A stretch of DNA of 50,828 nucleotides from Pseudomonas migulae NBRC 103157 (GTDB lineage Bacteria; Pseudomonadota; Gammaproteobacteria; Pseudomonadales; Pseudomonadaceae), in NCBI RefSeq assembly GCF_002091715.1, contig NZ_BDAG01000046.1, forward strand, positions 1 through 50,828, in the 5' to 3' direction. Positions within the stretch are counted from its first letter, which is position 1. Every line of letters begins with the position of its first letter. The position numbers and the translations under genes are program-made. Shown in pieces: positions 42,640 to 50,794 of the stretch. A model generated the notes under the pieces. It saw only the letters and a program-made list of their open reading frames with translations, searched no databases and had not been told where the DNA came from.

Positions 42640-44100
42640 ATGTTTTCCCCAACGGCTTTGCGTCCGCGGTACGCCAAATGGCTGATCGCAACCGGACTCT
42701 TCCTGGTGCTCAGTGGCTGTGTTGATAAACCCAACACGCTGGAGCGCGTAAAGGAGGATGGCGTGCTGCGGGTGGTTACCCGAAACAGCCCCGCCACCTA
42801 CTTTCAGGATCGCAACGGTGAAACCGGCTTCGAATACGAGCTGGTGAAGCGCTTCGCCGAGGATCTGGGGGTCGAACTCAAGATCGAAACCGCCGACAAC
42901 CTCGACGACCTGTTCAACCAGGTGGGCAAGCCCAACGGCCCGGTCATCGCAGCAGCCGGCCTGGTCAGCAGCGAAGCGCGCAAGAAGCAGGTGCGGTTTT
43001 CCCACTCCTACCTGGAAGTCACCCCGCAGATCATCTATCGCAATGGCCAGTCGCGGCCGACCGATGCAAAGGATCTGGTCGGCAAGAAGATCATGGTGCT
43101 CAAGGGCAGCACCCACGCCGGGCAACTGGCGGAGCTGAAACAGAAATTTCCCGGCATTGAGTACGAAGAGTCCGACGCGGTTGAAGTCGTCGACCTGCTG
43201 CGCATGGTGGATGAAGGCCAGATCGACCTGACCCTGGTCGACTCCAACGAAGTGGCAATGAACCAGGTCTACTTCACCAACATTCGGGTCGCCTTTGACC
43301 TCGGTGACGCCAGCAACCAGAGCTGGGCCGTCGCGGCCGGCGACGACAACAGCCTGCTCAACGAGATCAACGACTACCTCGACAAGGTGAAGAAGAACGG
43401 CACTCTGCAACGCCTGAAAGACCGCTACTACGGGCACGTCGATGTACTCGGCTACATGGGCGCCACCACCTTCGCGCAGCACTTGCAGCAACGGCTGCCC
43501 AAGTACGAGCAGCACTTCAAAACCTACGCCAAGAAAGAGAAAGTCGACTGGCGCCTGCTGGCGGCGGTCGGTTATCAGGAATCGCTGTGGCAAGCAGCCG
43601 TCACCTCGAAGACCGGCGTCCGCGGCTTGATGATGCTGACCCAGAACACCGCACAGGCCATGGGCGTGTCCAATCGCCTGGACCCCAAGCAAAGCATCAT
43701 GGGCGGCGCGAAGTACCTGGCTTATATGAAGGAGCAGCTGGACGAATCGATCCAGGAGCCGGACCGCACCTGGTTTGCACTGGCGGCCTATAACGTCGGC
43801 AGCGGTCACCTGGATGACGCGCGCAAACTGGCGGCCAAGGAAGGGCTGAACCCGGACAAGTGGCTGGACGTGAAGAAGATCCTGCCGCGCCTGTCCGAAA
43901 AAAAGTGGTACAGCAAAACCCGTTACGGCTACGCCCGCGGCGGCGAGCCGGTGCATTTTGTGGCGAACATCCGTCGCTACTACGACATCCTGACGTGGGT
44001 GACGCAGCCGCAGCTGGAGGGCAATCAGGTCGCCGAGGGCAATCTGCATGTGCCGGGAGTCGACAAGACCAAGCCGAATCAGGAAACCCCGCAGCTTTAA
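42640..44100 (+). CDS. mltF: Membrane-bound lytic murein transglycosylase F
   Basis: This 486-residue lipoprotein has an N-terminal signal with lipobox LSGC (Cys27), followed by an amino-acid-binding-protein-like domain (about 40-265; VLRVVTRNSPATYFQD) and a lytic transglycosylase SLT domain (about 295-460) with catalytic Glu in GYQESLW and the AAYNVGSGH motif. MltF cleaves peptidoglycan strands to 1,6-anhydro products, and its ABC-type domain binds muropeptides and regulates activity. The frame opens at 42517, but ATG 42640 gives the proper lipoprotein signal and matches P. aeruginosa MltF from memory. Confidence 0.95.
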   Translation: MFSPTALRPRYAKWLIATGLFLVLSGCVDKPNTLERVKEDGVLRVVTRNSPATYFQDRNGETGFEYELVKRFAEDLGVELKIETADNLDDLFNQVGKPNGPVIAAAGLVSSEARKKQVRFSHSYLEVTPQIIYRNGQSRPTDAKDLVGKKIMVLKGSTHAGQLAELKQKFPGIEYEESDAVEVVDLLRMVDEGQIDLTLVDSNEVAMNQVYFTNIRVAFDLGDASNQSWAVAAGDDNSLLNEINDYLDKVKKNGTLQRLKDRYYGHVDVLGYMGATTFAQHLQQRLPKYEQHFKTYAKKEKVDWRLLAAVGYQESLWQAAVTSKTGVRGLMMLTQNTAQAMGVSNRLDPKQSIMGGAKYLAYMKEQLDESIQEPDRTWFALAAYNVGSGHLDDARKLAAKEGLNPDKWLDVKKILPRLSEKKWYSKTRYGYARGGEPVHFVANIRRYYDILTWVTQPQLEGNQVAEGNLHVPGVDKTKPNQETPQL

Positions 44101-44116
44101 CAAAACAGCGACGATC

Positions 44117-44212
44117 AAATGTGGGAGCGGGCTTGCTCGCGAAGGCAGTGTGTCAGTTAACGTTGATGTCGACTGATATACCGCCTTCGCGAGCAAGCCC
44201 GCTCCCACATTT
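44117..44212. repeat. REP doublet (GAGCGGGCTTGCTCGCGA family)
   Basis: Perfectly matched 30-bp arms lie at 44117-44146 and 44183-44212. It lies between the converging mltF and pdxJ genes and probably serves as a bidirectional terminator. Confidence 0.92.
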
Positions 44213-44228
44213 TGGTTTTGTGTTCGGC

Positions 44229-44972
44229 TTAGGCTTTTGCGGCGGCCAGAATCAATGCCTTCATCTCGGACACCGCCGACTTGAACCCGACAAACAACGC
44301 ATGTGCCACCAGTGCATGGCCGATGTTCAGCTCGTTGATGCCCTTGATCGCCGCGACCGCTTCAACGTTGTGATAATGCAAACCGTGGCCGGCATTGACG
44401 ATCAGCCCCTGGGCCAGGCCAAACGCCACGCCATCCGCCACGCGCTTCAGCTCTTCAGCCACGTCCGTCGGCGTCTCGGCATCGGCATAACGACCGGTGT
44501 GCAACTCAATCGCCGGAGCACCCACGCGACGGGACGCTTCGATCTGCCGCTCGTCTGCATCGATGAACAGCGACACTTCGCAACCGATCTTCGCCAGGCG
44601 ATCCACCGCAGCCTTGATCCGCGCTTCCTGCCCTGCCACGTCCAGGCCGCCTTCGGTGGTCAGTTCCTGGCGGGTTTCCGGTACCAGGCAAATGTGTGCC
44701 GGACGGATGCGTTCGGCGAACGCCATCATTTCTTCGGTGACGCCCATTTCGAAGTTCATGCGGGTTTGCAGCACATCCTTGAGCACCAGCACATCACGTT
44801 CCTGGATGTGCCGACGGTCTTCGCGCAGGTGCACAGTGATGCCATCGGCGCCCGCCTCTTCCGCGTCCAGTGCTGCCTTGACCGGATCGGGATAACGAGT
44901 ACCCCGGGCCTGACGCAGGGTGGCAACGTGGTCGATGTTCACGCCAAGAAGAATGCGATTGCTGGTGGTCAC
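44229..44972 (-). CDS. pdxJ: Pyridoxine 5'-phosphate synthase PdxJ
   Basis: This 247-residue protein condenses 1-deoxyxylulose 5-phosphate with 3-amino-2-oxopropyl phosphate to give PNP (vitamin B6). The TIM barrel shows LGVNIDHVATLRQARGT at the start, DGITVHLREDRRHI, FEMGVTEEM and AGHGLHYHN. Size is normal. It is the last gene of the lepA-lepB-rnc-era-recO-pdxJ block and follows recO by 49 nt, as in other gamma-proteobacteria. Confidence 0.97.
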   Translation of the reverse strand: MTTSNRILLGVNIDHVATLRQARGTRYPDPVKAALDAEEAGADGITVHLREDRRHIQERDVLVLKDVLQTRMNFEMGVTEEMMAFAERIRPAHICLVPETRQELTTEGGLDVAGQEARIKAAVDRLAKIGCEVSLFIDADERQIEASRRVGAPAIELHTGRYADAETPTDVAEELKRVADGVAFGLAQGLIVNAGHGLHYHNVEAVAAIKGINELNIGHALVAHALFVGFKSAVSEMKALILAAAKA

Positions 44973-45021
44973 GGAAGCGCTCCAGAAGAAGAGAAAGTTC
45001 GGTGCACAGCATACGGGGTGA

Positions 45022-45708
45022 TCAGGGCTTGCGAAACAACTCGCGACTGACCAAGGGACGACCGCCCAGGTGAACGGCCAATGCCTGGCGCATCAAACGT
45101 TTGGCGGCGGACAACGCGCCGGGGGCTGACCAGTCGGCGTCGGCCATGGCCAGCAACTCGGTGCCGTTGAACAGACCGGGTTGCAGCAGGTAAACCCGCT
45201 CCAGACCCGCATCGACCTGCAAGCGATAGAGGCCGTCCGGTGCGATGGGTTCGTCATGGATGTCGGTGGTCAGGGCGAAGCCATAACCGAGATCGTCGAG
45301 CAAGCGCCATTCGAAGGATCGCAGCAACGGCTCCAGCGGACGGCCTTCGGCCAGCGCAAGCAACGTCGCGGCGTAGTGATCGAAGACAGCGGGGTGCGGG
45401 TCTTCGGAGGGCAGCAGGCGGATCAGCAGTTCATTAAGATAAAGACCGCTGAACAGCGCCTCACCGATGAGCCATGTCGACGTACCGGCACTTTCCATGC
45501 GCCCGACATTCTTCAATTCACCGCGGCCGCGGAACTCGACTTCCAACGGTACGAACGGCCGCGCGAGCGTCCCTGCCTTGCCCCGTGCACTGCGCAACAC
45601 CGCCCGCAGCCGACCTTGCGGCGTGAGGAAATCCACCAGCGCGCTGCTTTCGCGGTAGGCGCGGGAGTGGAGGACGTAGGCGGGTTGGCCGATGGGTGCT
45701 TGAGACAT
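45022..45708 (-). CDS. recO: DNA repair protein RecO
   Basis: This 228-residue RecFOR-pathway protein loads RecA on SSB-coated single-stranded DNA. The N-terminal OB fold begins QPAYVLHSRAYRESSALVDFLTPQGR, and the helical C-terminal part includes SGLYLNELLIRLLP, the usual family landmark. ATG 45708 is used rather than the TTG at 45726. It lies between era and pdxJ; a REP doublet separates it from era. Confidence 0.95.
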   Translation of the reverse strand: MSQAPIGQPAYVLHSRAYRESSALVDFLTPQGRLRAVLRSARGKAGTLARPFVPLEVEFRGRGELKNVGRMESAGTSTWLIGEALFSGLYLNELLIRLLPSEDPHPAVFDHYAATLLALAEGRPLEPLLRSFEWRLLDDLGYGFALTTDIHDEPIAPDGLYRLQVDAGLERVYLLQPGLFNGTELLAMADADWSAPGALSAAKRLMRQALAVHLGGRPLVSRELFRKP

Positions 45709-45760
45709 GAAAGTCAGGGTTCTCAATGAAAGAGCGCAGTTTTACAAACAACAAAAACCA

Positions 45761-45852
45761 ATGTGGGAGCGGGCTTGCCCGCGATGGCGGACTTACATTC
45801 AACGTCTCTGTTGAATGTTACATCCTCATCGCGGGCAAGCCCGCTCCCACAG
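45761..45852. repeat. REP doublet (GAGCGGGCTTGCCCGCGA variant) inside the era-recO gap
   Basis: Inverted arms lie at about 45762-45787 and 45828-45851, with the core changed from CTCGCGA to CCCGCGA. The spacer contains a dyad, ACATTCAAC/GTTGAATGT. It lies inside an otherwise conserved operon, so it is transcribed and could uncouple recO-pdxJ from era. Confidence 0.9.
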
Positions 45853-45879
45853 GGTTATACGGTGCGGCGGCGATCGGGT

Positions 45880-46782
45880 TTACAAGTCGCCGTAACCCAG
45901 TGAACGCAAGGCGCGCTCGTCATCGGACCAGCCGCCTTTCACTTTCACCCAGAGGTTGAGCATGATCTTGGAGTCGAACAGCAGCTCCATGTCCTTGCGC
46001 GCCTCGGTGCCGATGCGTTTGATGCGCTCGCCCTTGTCACCAATGATGATTTTCTTCTGGCCATCGCGCTCGACGAGGATCAAGGCATGGATGTGCAGGG
46101 TTTTGCCCTGCTGCTTGAACTCTTCGATTTCCACGGTGATCTGGTACGGCAGCTCGGCGCCCAGCTGACGCATGATTTTCTCACGCACCAGTTCGGCGGC
46201 GAGGAAGCGGCTGCTGCGGTCGGTGATCTGGTCTTCCGGGAAGAAGTGATCGTTTTCCGGCAGGTGCTCGGCGATCACTCGCTCCAGCGTGTCGAGGTTA
46301 TGCCCGTGCTGGGCCGAGATCGGCATGATCTGCGCGTTCGGCAGCTGCTCCTGCAACCAGGTCAGGTGCGGCATCAGCTCGGCTTTGTCTTCGATGCGAT
46401 CGGTCTTGTTCAGCGCCACGATCAGCGGGCCGGTCACGTACTGGACGCGCTCGAGGACCATCTGGTCTTCGTCGGTCCACTTGGTGCGATCCACCACGAA
46501 GATCACCACGTCGACGTCTTTCAACGCCGCCGAAGCGGTCTTGTTCATGTAGCGGTTCAAGGCCTTTTCGCCGCCCTTGTGCATGCCCGGGGTGTCGACG
46601 TAGATCGCCTGAACGGCGCCCTCGGTCTTGATGCCCAGCATGTTGTGGCGGGTGGTTTGCGGCTTGCGCGAGGTGATCGCCAGCTTCTGGCCGAGGATGT
46701 GGTTCAGCAGCGTGGACTTGCCCACGTTGGGACGGCCGACGATGGCAACATAGCCACAGCGTGTTGCGGTTGAATCAGTCAT
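45880..46782 (-). CDS. era: GTPase Era
   Basis: This 300-residue essential GTPase binds the 3' end of 16S rRNA during 30S assembly. G1 is GRPNVGKS (16-23), G3 is DTPGMH, G4 is NKTD, and the KH RNA-binding domain is C-terminal with KIIIGDKGERIKRIGTEARKDME. ATG 46782 is chosen because GGAGA lies 6 nt upstream and the start then reads MTDSTATRCGYVAIVG. The gene overlaps the 3' end of rnc by 8 nt, a conserved rnc-era coupling. Confidence 0.97.
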   Translation of the reverse strand: MTDSTATRCGYVAIVGRPNVGKSTLLNHILGQKLAITSRKPQTTRHNMLGIKTEGAVQAIYVDTPGMHKGGEKALNRYMNKTASAALKDVDVVIFVVDRTKWTDEDQMVLERVQYVTGPLIVALNKTDRIEDKAELMPHLTWLQEQLPNAQIMPISAQHGHNLDTLERVIAEHLPENDHFFPEDQITDRSSRFLAAELVREKIMRQLGAELPYQITVEIEEFKQQGKTLHIHALILVERDGQKKIIIGDKGERIKRIGTEARKDMELLFDSKIMLNLWVKVKGGWSDDERALRSLGYGDL

Positions 46783-47464
46783 TGCCATTCTCCACACCCA
46801 GGGCAATCAGTGCTGCGGCGGCCGCTACCTGTTCGGCAATACGACGACTCACACCCTGACCTCGGCTTTTTTCATTCAGTAAGGTGATTTCACATTCGAC
46901 GAAGAACGTCCGGCAATGCGGCTCACCCTGGATATCCACCACTTCGTAACGCGGCAGCTCACAACCACGCGACTGCAGGAATTCCTGCAAGCGGGTTTTT
47001 GGATCTTTGTTGGTGTCGACCAGCGTCAGGCCTTCGAACTCTCCGGCCAGCCAGGCCAGCACGCGCTCGCGCGCCACGTCCATGCCCGCGTCCAGGTAGA
47101 TCGCACCGATCAACGCTTCCAGGGCATCGGCCAGAATCGACTCGCGACGGAAACCACCGCTTTTCAACTCGCCGGAACCCAGACGCAAGTACTCACCCAG
47201 ATCGAAACCGCGGGCCAGTACCGCCAGCGTCTCACCTTTCACCAGACGTGCGCGCAAACGCGATAACTGGCCTTCGCGGGCCAGCGGGAAGCGATCGAAC
47301 AGTGCCTCGCCGGCAACGAAGTTGAGGATGGCATCACCAAGGAATTCCAGGCGTTCGTTGTTGCGCCCGGCAAAGCTGCGGTGAGTCAGGGCCAGGACCA
47401 TCAGTTCCTGATCCTTGAAGGTGTAGCCGAGCTGACGCTCTAGACGGCTTAAGGAGACGCTCAC
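46775..47464 (-). CDS. rnc: Ribonuclease III
   Basis: This 229-residue protein cleaves double-stranded RNA in rRNA processing and regulation. The catalytic signature is NERLEFLGDAIL, with a second acidic site in DALEALIGAIYLD; a dsRNA-binding domain follows (about 155-225). The start is GTG at 47464, and its GTGA overlaps a TGA of a short upstream frame. A 184-nt leader separates it from lepB and contains a hairpin and a direct repeat. Confidence 0.96.
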   Translation of the reverse strand: MSVSLSRLERQLGYTFKDQELMVLALTHRSFAGRNNERLEFLGDAILNFVAGEALFDRFPLAREGQLSRLRARLVKGETLAVLARGFDLGEYLRLGSGELKSGGFRRESILADALEALIGAIYLDAGMDVARERVLAWLAGEFEGLTLVDTNKDPKTRLQEFLQSRGCELPRYEVVDIQGEPHCRTFFVECEITLLNEKSRGQGVSRRIAEQVAAAAALIALGVENGND

Positions 47465-47538
47465 GGTTTACCCACGCTGAGTTCGTGGCTGGATTCCACC
47501 GCCATCGCCGTGGTGTGGCGCAGGCTTGGGACAATTAA

Positions 47539-47633
47539 CGCTGTGTTCAAAAATTACGTCCTGAATATCATTGTTTTCATGCGTCTGGCGCCGATTGTGG
47601 CGGTTCCAGAAATGCATTCGGCGCTGTGTTCAA
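47539..47633. repeat. 12-bp direct repeat in the lepB-rnc gap
   Basis: CGCTGTGTTCAA occurs at 47539-47550 and again at 47622-47633, 83 bp apart in the same orientation. The right copy forms part of the hairpin at 47620-47640. No gene is recognisable in the 184-nt gap. Confidence 0.6.
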
Positions 47634-47640
47634 CAGCGCC
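47620..47640 (-). other. Hairpin between lepB and rnc
   Basis: GGCGCTGT-GTTCA-ACAGCGCC is a perfect 8-bp stem with a 5-nt loop, 8 nt beyond the lepB stop in the transcript. No T run follows on either strand, so it looks like a processing or attenuation structure rather than a simple terminator. Confidence 0.5.
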
Positions 47641-47648
47641 GTGTGTGA

Positions 47649-48503
47649 TTACTTGATCAGGCCAACCCGCGAAAAATTCGGCAGGTGACTGAGTTTGGGT
47701 TCCGGCCAGCTCATCCAGACTGCGAAGGCCTTGCCGACGATATTCTTGTCGGGAACCATGCCCAGCAGATCCTTGGGAATGCTCGGATCATCCCAGTAGC
47801 GACTGTCGTTCGAGTTGTCGCGGTTGTCGCCCATCATGAAGTAGTGCCCGGCAGGCACGGTCCACGTATGGTCCGGCGATGCGCGATAGCGGCTCATTTC
47901 CTTGCGGATCAAGTGCTCGGCGACGCCGAGTTTTTCCTTGTAGAGCTCTGCGCTGCCCAGGGTGCCCGGCTCGGAGCCGACCAGTTGCTCGGCAATCGAC
48001 TCGCCGTTGACGAACAGACGCTTGTCGGCGGTGTAGCGGATCTGGTCGCCCGGAAGGCCGACCACACGCTTGATGTAGTTGACGTTCGGATCGCTTGGGT
48101 AGCGGAACACCATCACATCGCCGCGCTGCGGATCACCGACTTCGATGACTTTCTTGTCGATCACCGGCAGGCGGATCCCGTAAGAAAACTTGTTCACCAG
48201 AATGAAGTCGCCGACGTCCAGGGTCGGTTTCATCGAGCCGGAAGGAATCTGGAACGGCTCCACCAGGAACGAACGCAGCACCAGCACGATGAACAACACC
48301 GGGAAGAACGACTTGCCGTACTCGACCAGCAACGGCTCTTTGTTCAGTTTTTCGACCACCATCCCATCAGGCTGGCTGACGCTGCCCTGATAGGAGGCAA
48401 TGGCGGCACGCCGACGCGGCGCCAGGAAAATCAGATCGAGCAACGCCAACAGGCCGCAGACGAACACGGCGATGACCAGCAACAGCGGGAAATTTAGTGA
48501 CAT
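47649..48503 (-). CDS. lepB: Signal peptidase I
   Basis: This 284-residue inner-membrane serine-lysine protease removes Sec and Tat signal peptides. Two N-terminal TM segments are present (about 4-22 and 60-78). The catalytic Ser is in IPSGSMKPTLDVGD and the Lys in NYIKRVVGLPGD. The later GDNRDNSNDSR box is the family signature. The start follows the lepA stop by 5 nt, with AGGA upstream. Confidence 0.97.
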   Translation of the reverse strand: MSLNFPLLLVIAVFVCGLLALLDLIFLAPRRRAAIASYQGSVSQPDGMVVEKLNKEPLLVEYGKSFFPVLFIVLVLRSFLVEPFQIPSGSMKPTLDVGDFILVNKFSYGIRLPVIDKKVIEVGDPQRGDVMVFRYPSDPNVNYIKRVVGLPGDQIRYTADKRLFVNGESIAEQLVGSEPGTLGSAELYKEKLGVAEHLIRKEMSRYRASPDHTWTVPAGHYFMMGDNRDNSNDSRYWDDPSIPKDLLGMVPDKNIVGKAFAVWMSWPEPKLSHLPNFSRVGLIK

Positions 48504-48508
48504 AGGAC

Positions 48509-50308
48509 CTAACTATCCAACCTGAGCACTGCAAGGAAGGCTTCTTGTGGAATTTCCACGTTGCCGACTTGCTTCATGCGTTTCTTACCGGCCTTTTGCT
48601 TCTCCAGCAGTTTTTTCTTACGGCTGACGTCACCGCCGTAGCATTTGGCCAATACGTTCTTTCTGAGTGCCTTGACGGTTGTCCGCGCCACAATCTGACC
48701 GCCAATGGCGGCCTGGATTGCCACGTCGAACATCTGCCGCGGAATCAGTTCTTTCATCTTCTCGGTCAACTGGCGACCTTTGTAGTTCGCGTTGTCACGG
48801 TGCACGATCAGCGCCAGGGCGTCGACCTTGTCACCGTTGATCAGCACATCCAGTTTCACCAGACTAGCCGATTGATAACGATCGAAATGGTAGTCCAGCG
48901 AAGCATAGCCGCGGCTGGTGGATTTGAGACGGTCGAAGAAGTCCAGGACCACTTCGTTCATCGGCAAATCGTAGGTCACCTGCACCTGTGTGCCGAGGAA
49001 CAGCATGTCGTGCTGTACGCCACGCTTCTCGATGCACAGGGTAATGACGTTGCCCAGGTGCTCTTGCGGCACAAGGATATTGGCCCGCACGATCGGTTCG
49101 CGCATGTCTTCGATCGAGGACAGGTCGGGAAGCTTCGACGGGTTATCGACGTAAATCGTTTCACCGGTTTTCAGCAACAGCTCGAAAATTACCGTCGGCG
49201 CCGTGGTGATCAGGTCCAGGTCGTACTCGCGCTCCAGGCGCTCCTGGATGATTTCCATGTGCAGCATGCCGAGGAACCCGCAACGGAAGCCGAAGCCCAG
49301 GGCGTCGGAGCTTTCCGGGGTGTACTGCAGAGACGAGTCGTTGAGCGTGAGCTTTTGCAGGGCTTCGCGGAAATCTTCGAAGTCGTCGGAGCTGACCGGG
49401 AACAGACCGGCGTAGACCTGCGGCTGAATGCGTTTGAAGCCGGGCAGCACGTCGACGTCTGGCGTCGAGCTCAAGGTCAGGGTGTCGCCCACTGGCGCAC
49501 CGTGAATGTCCTTGATGCTGGCAATGATGAAGCCCACTTCACCGGCCTTCAGGTCAGCGGTAGGGGTGTGTTTCGGGTTGAATACACCGACGCTGTCCAC
49601 CAGGTGGATCTTGCCGGTGGATTTGACCAGGATCTTGTCGCCCTTCTTCACACGGCCGTGGCGCACGCGTACCAGGGAAACAACGCCCAGGTAGTTGTCG
49701 AACCAGGAGTCGATGATCAACGCTTGCAGCGGATCTTCGATGTTGCCGGTCGGCGCAGGAATGGTGTGAACCAGACGTTCGAGCACTTCATCGACGCCCA
49801 GGCCGGTCTTGGCCGAGCACTCGACTGCGTCGGTGGCATCGATGCCGATGATTTTTTCGATTTCTTCCTTGACGCGCTCCGGGTCGGCCTGTGGCAGGTC
49901 GATCTTGTTCAGGACCGGCATCACTTCCAGGCCCTGCTCGATGGCCGTGTAGCAGTTGGCTACCGATTGCGCTTCAACGCCCTGACCGGCATCGACCACC
50001 AGCAACGCACCTTCACAGGCCGCCAGCGACCGGCTGACTTCATAGGTGAAGTCAACGTGGCCCGGGGTGTCAATGAAGTTGAGCTGGTACTTGATGCCAT
50101 CGCGAGCGGTGTAATACAGAGTGACGCTGTGGGCCTTGATGGTGATCCCGCGTTCACGTTCCAGGTCCATGGAGTCCAGCACCTGGGCTTCCATTTCGCG
50201 CTCGGCAAGGCCGCCGCACATCTGGATGAAGCGATCGGCCAGCGTCGACTTGCCATGGTCAATGTGGGCGATGATGGAGAAATTGCGGATATGACTCAAA
50301 TCACTCAC
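48509..50308 (-). CDS. lepA: Elongation factor 4 LepA
   Basis: This 599-residue ribosome-associated GTPase acts on stalled or back-translocated ribosomes and in 30S biogenesis. G1 is AHIDHGKST (about 14-22), G3 is DTPGHVDF and G4 is NKIDLP. EF-G-like domains II, III and V follow, then the LepA-specific C-terminal domain (AKCYGGDVSRKKKLLEKQKAGKKRMK). It is the first gene of the lepA-pdxJ block in this window. Confidence 0.98.
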   Translation of the reverse strand: MSDLSHIRNFSIIAHIDHGKSTLADRFIQMCGGLAEREMEAQVLDSMDLERERGITIKAHSVTLYYTARDGIKYQLNFIDTPGHVDFTYEVSRSLAACEGALLVVDAGQGVEAQSVANCYTAIEQGLEVMPVLNKIDLPQADPERVKEEIEKIIGIDATDAVECSAKTGLGVDEVLERLVHTIPAPTGNIEDPLQALIIDSWFDNYLGVVSLVRVRHGRVKKGDKILVKSTGKIHLVDSVGVFNPKHTPTADLKAGEVGFIIASIKDIHGAPVGDTLTLSSTPDVDVLPGFKRIQPQVYAGLFPVSSDDFEDFREALQKLTLNDSSLQYTPESSDALGFGFRCGFLGMLHMEIIQERLEREYDLDLITTAPTVIFELLLKTGETIYVDNPSKLPDLSSIEDMREPIVRANILVPQEHLGNVITLCIEKRGVQHDMLFLGTQVQVTYDLPMNEVVLDFFDRLKSTSRGYASLDYHFDRYQSASLVKLDVLINGDKVDALALIVHRDNANYKGRQLTEKMKELIPRQMFDVAIQAAIGGQIVARTTVKALRKNVLAKCYGGDVSRKKKLLEKQKAGKKRMKQVGNVEIPQEAFLAVLRLDS

Positions 50309-50414
50309 GGATCAACACTCAAAAAGGCTGCAGGCATAGCCCGCCGAAAAATAGCCGGGAATTGTACCTGATCCACGGCGCAAGCGTCACGTTCGCAGGT
50401 CAGACGGCACCTAC

Positions 50415-50447
50415 AAAAACGCCCCGGTCTTGCGACAGGGGCGTTTT
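50415..50447. terminator. Bidirectional terminator-like hairpin upstream of lepA
   Basis: AAAACGCCCC and GGGGCGTTTT form a 10-bp stem with a 12-nt loop. A/T flanks allow termination in either direction. It would end the transcript arriving from the right before lepA. Confidence 0.75.
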
Positions 50448-50456
50448 AGACGACTT

Positions 50457-50545
50457 TTGTAGGAGCCGGCTTGCTGGCGACGGGCGCTCCGCGGTCATCC
50501 AGCCCCACCGCGGCGCCCCCATCGCCAGCAAGCCGGCTCCTACAA
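50457..50545. repeat. REP doublet, first copy of the right-end tandem repeat
   Basis: Arms 50457-50480 and 50522-50545 are exactly complementary (GAGCCGGCTTGCTGGCGA core). The interior, 50481-50521, is the reverse complement of the interior of the next doublet, with a few substitutions. Confidence 0.92.
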
Positions 50546-50569
50546 ATTCGTGTGGTTTATAGAGCGCAA

Positions 50570-50681
50570 TCAACCGGCTCGGCGCAGCAGGAAGACACCC
50601 GCCGGCACCAGCACCGTAAACAGCGGCGAGAAACCGAACACCAGACTCCAAGGCCCCAGCAGATCCTGGACGATGCGGTCT
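50570..50681 (-). pseudogene. Duplicated 3' end of a membrane-protein gene
   Basis: On the minus strand this reads about 36 codons (IVQDLLGPWSLVFGF, then SPLFTVLVPAGVFLLRRAG and a stop), a C-terminal membrane segment with no start. Its last 34 bp are identical to 50795-50828 at the window edge. Because the REP doublet at 50682-50770 interrupts it, it is a detached tail copy, not a functional gene. By eye it resembles the C-terminus of LptF/LptG-type LPS-export permeases; that assignment is weak. Confidence 0.65.
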
Positions 50682-50770
50682 CTGTAGGAGCCGGCTTGCT
50701 GGCGATAGAGGCGCCGCGGTGGGTCTGGATGACCGCCGAGCACCCATCGCCAGCAAGCCGGCTCCTACAA
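50682..50770. repeat. REP doublet, second copy of the right-end tandem repeat
   Basis: Arms lie at 50682-50706 and 50746-50770. Interior 50707-50745 is inverted relative to the first doublet. The element begins the second 225-bp unit. Confidence 0.92.
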
Positions 50771-50794
50771 GTTCGTGTGTTTTATAGAGTGCAA

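Noticed and set aside
47334..47534. 66-codon minus-strand frame across the rnc start as the missing small gene
   Set aside because: It runs out of frame into rnc and shows no membrane helix or family similarity.
48545..50371. 608-codon open frame opposite lepA
   Set aside because: Antisense of LepA, one of the most conserved bacterial proteins.
16701..50770. Regular spaced repeats as a possible CRISPR array
   Set aside because: The repeats are palindromic REP doublets scattered between genes, not short direct repeats with uniform spacers, and no cas genes are present.
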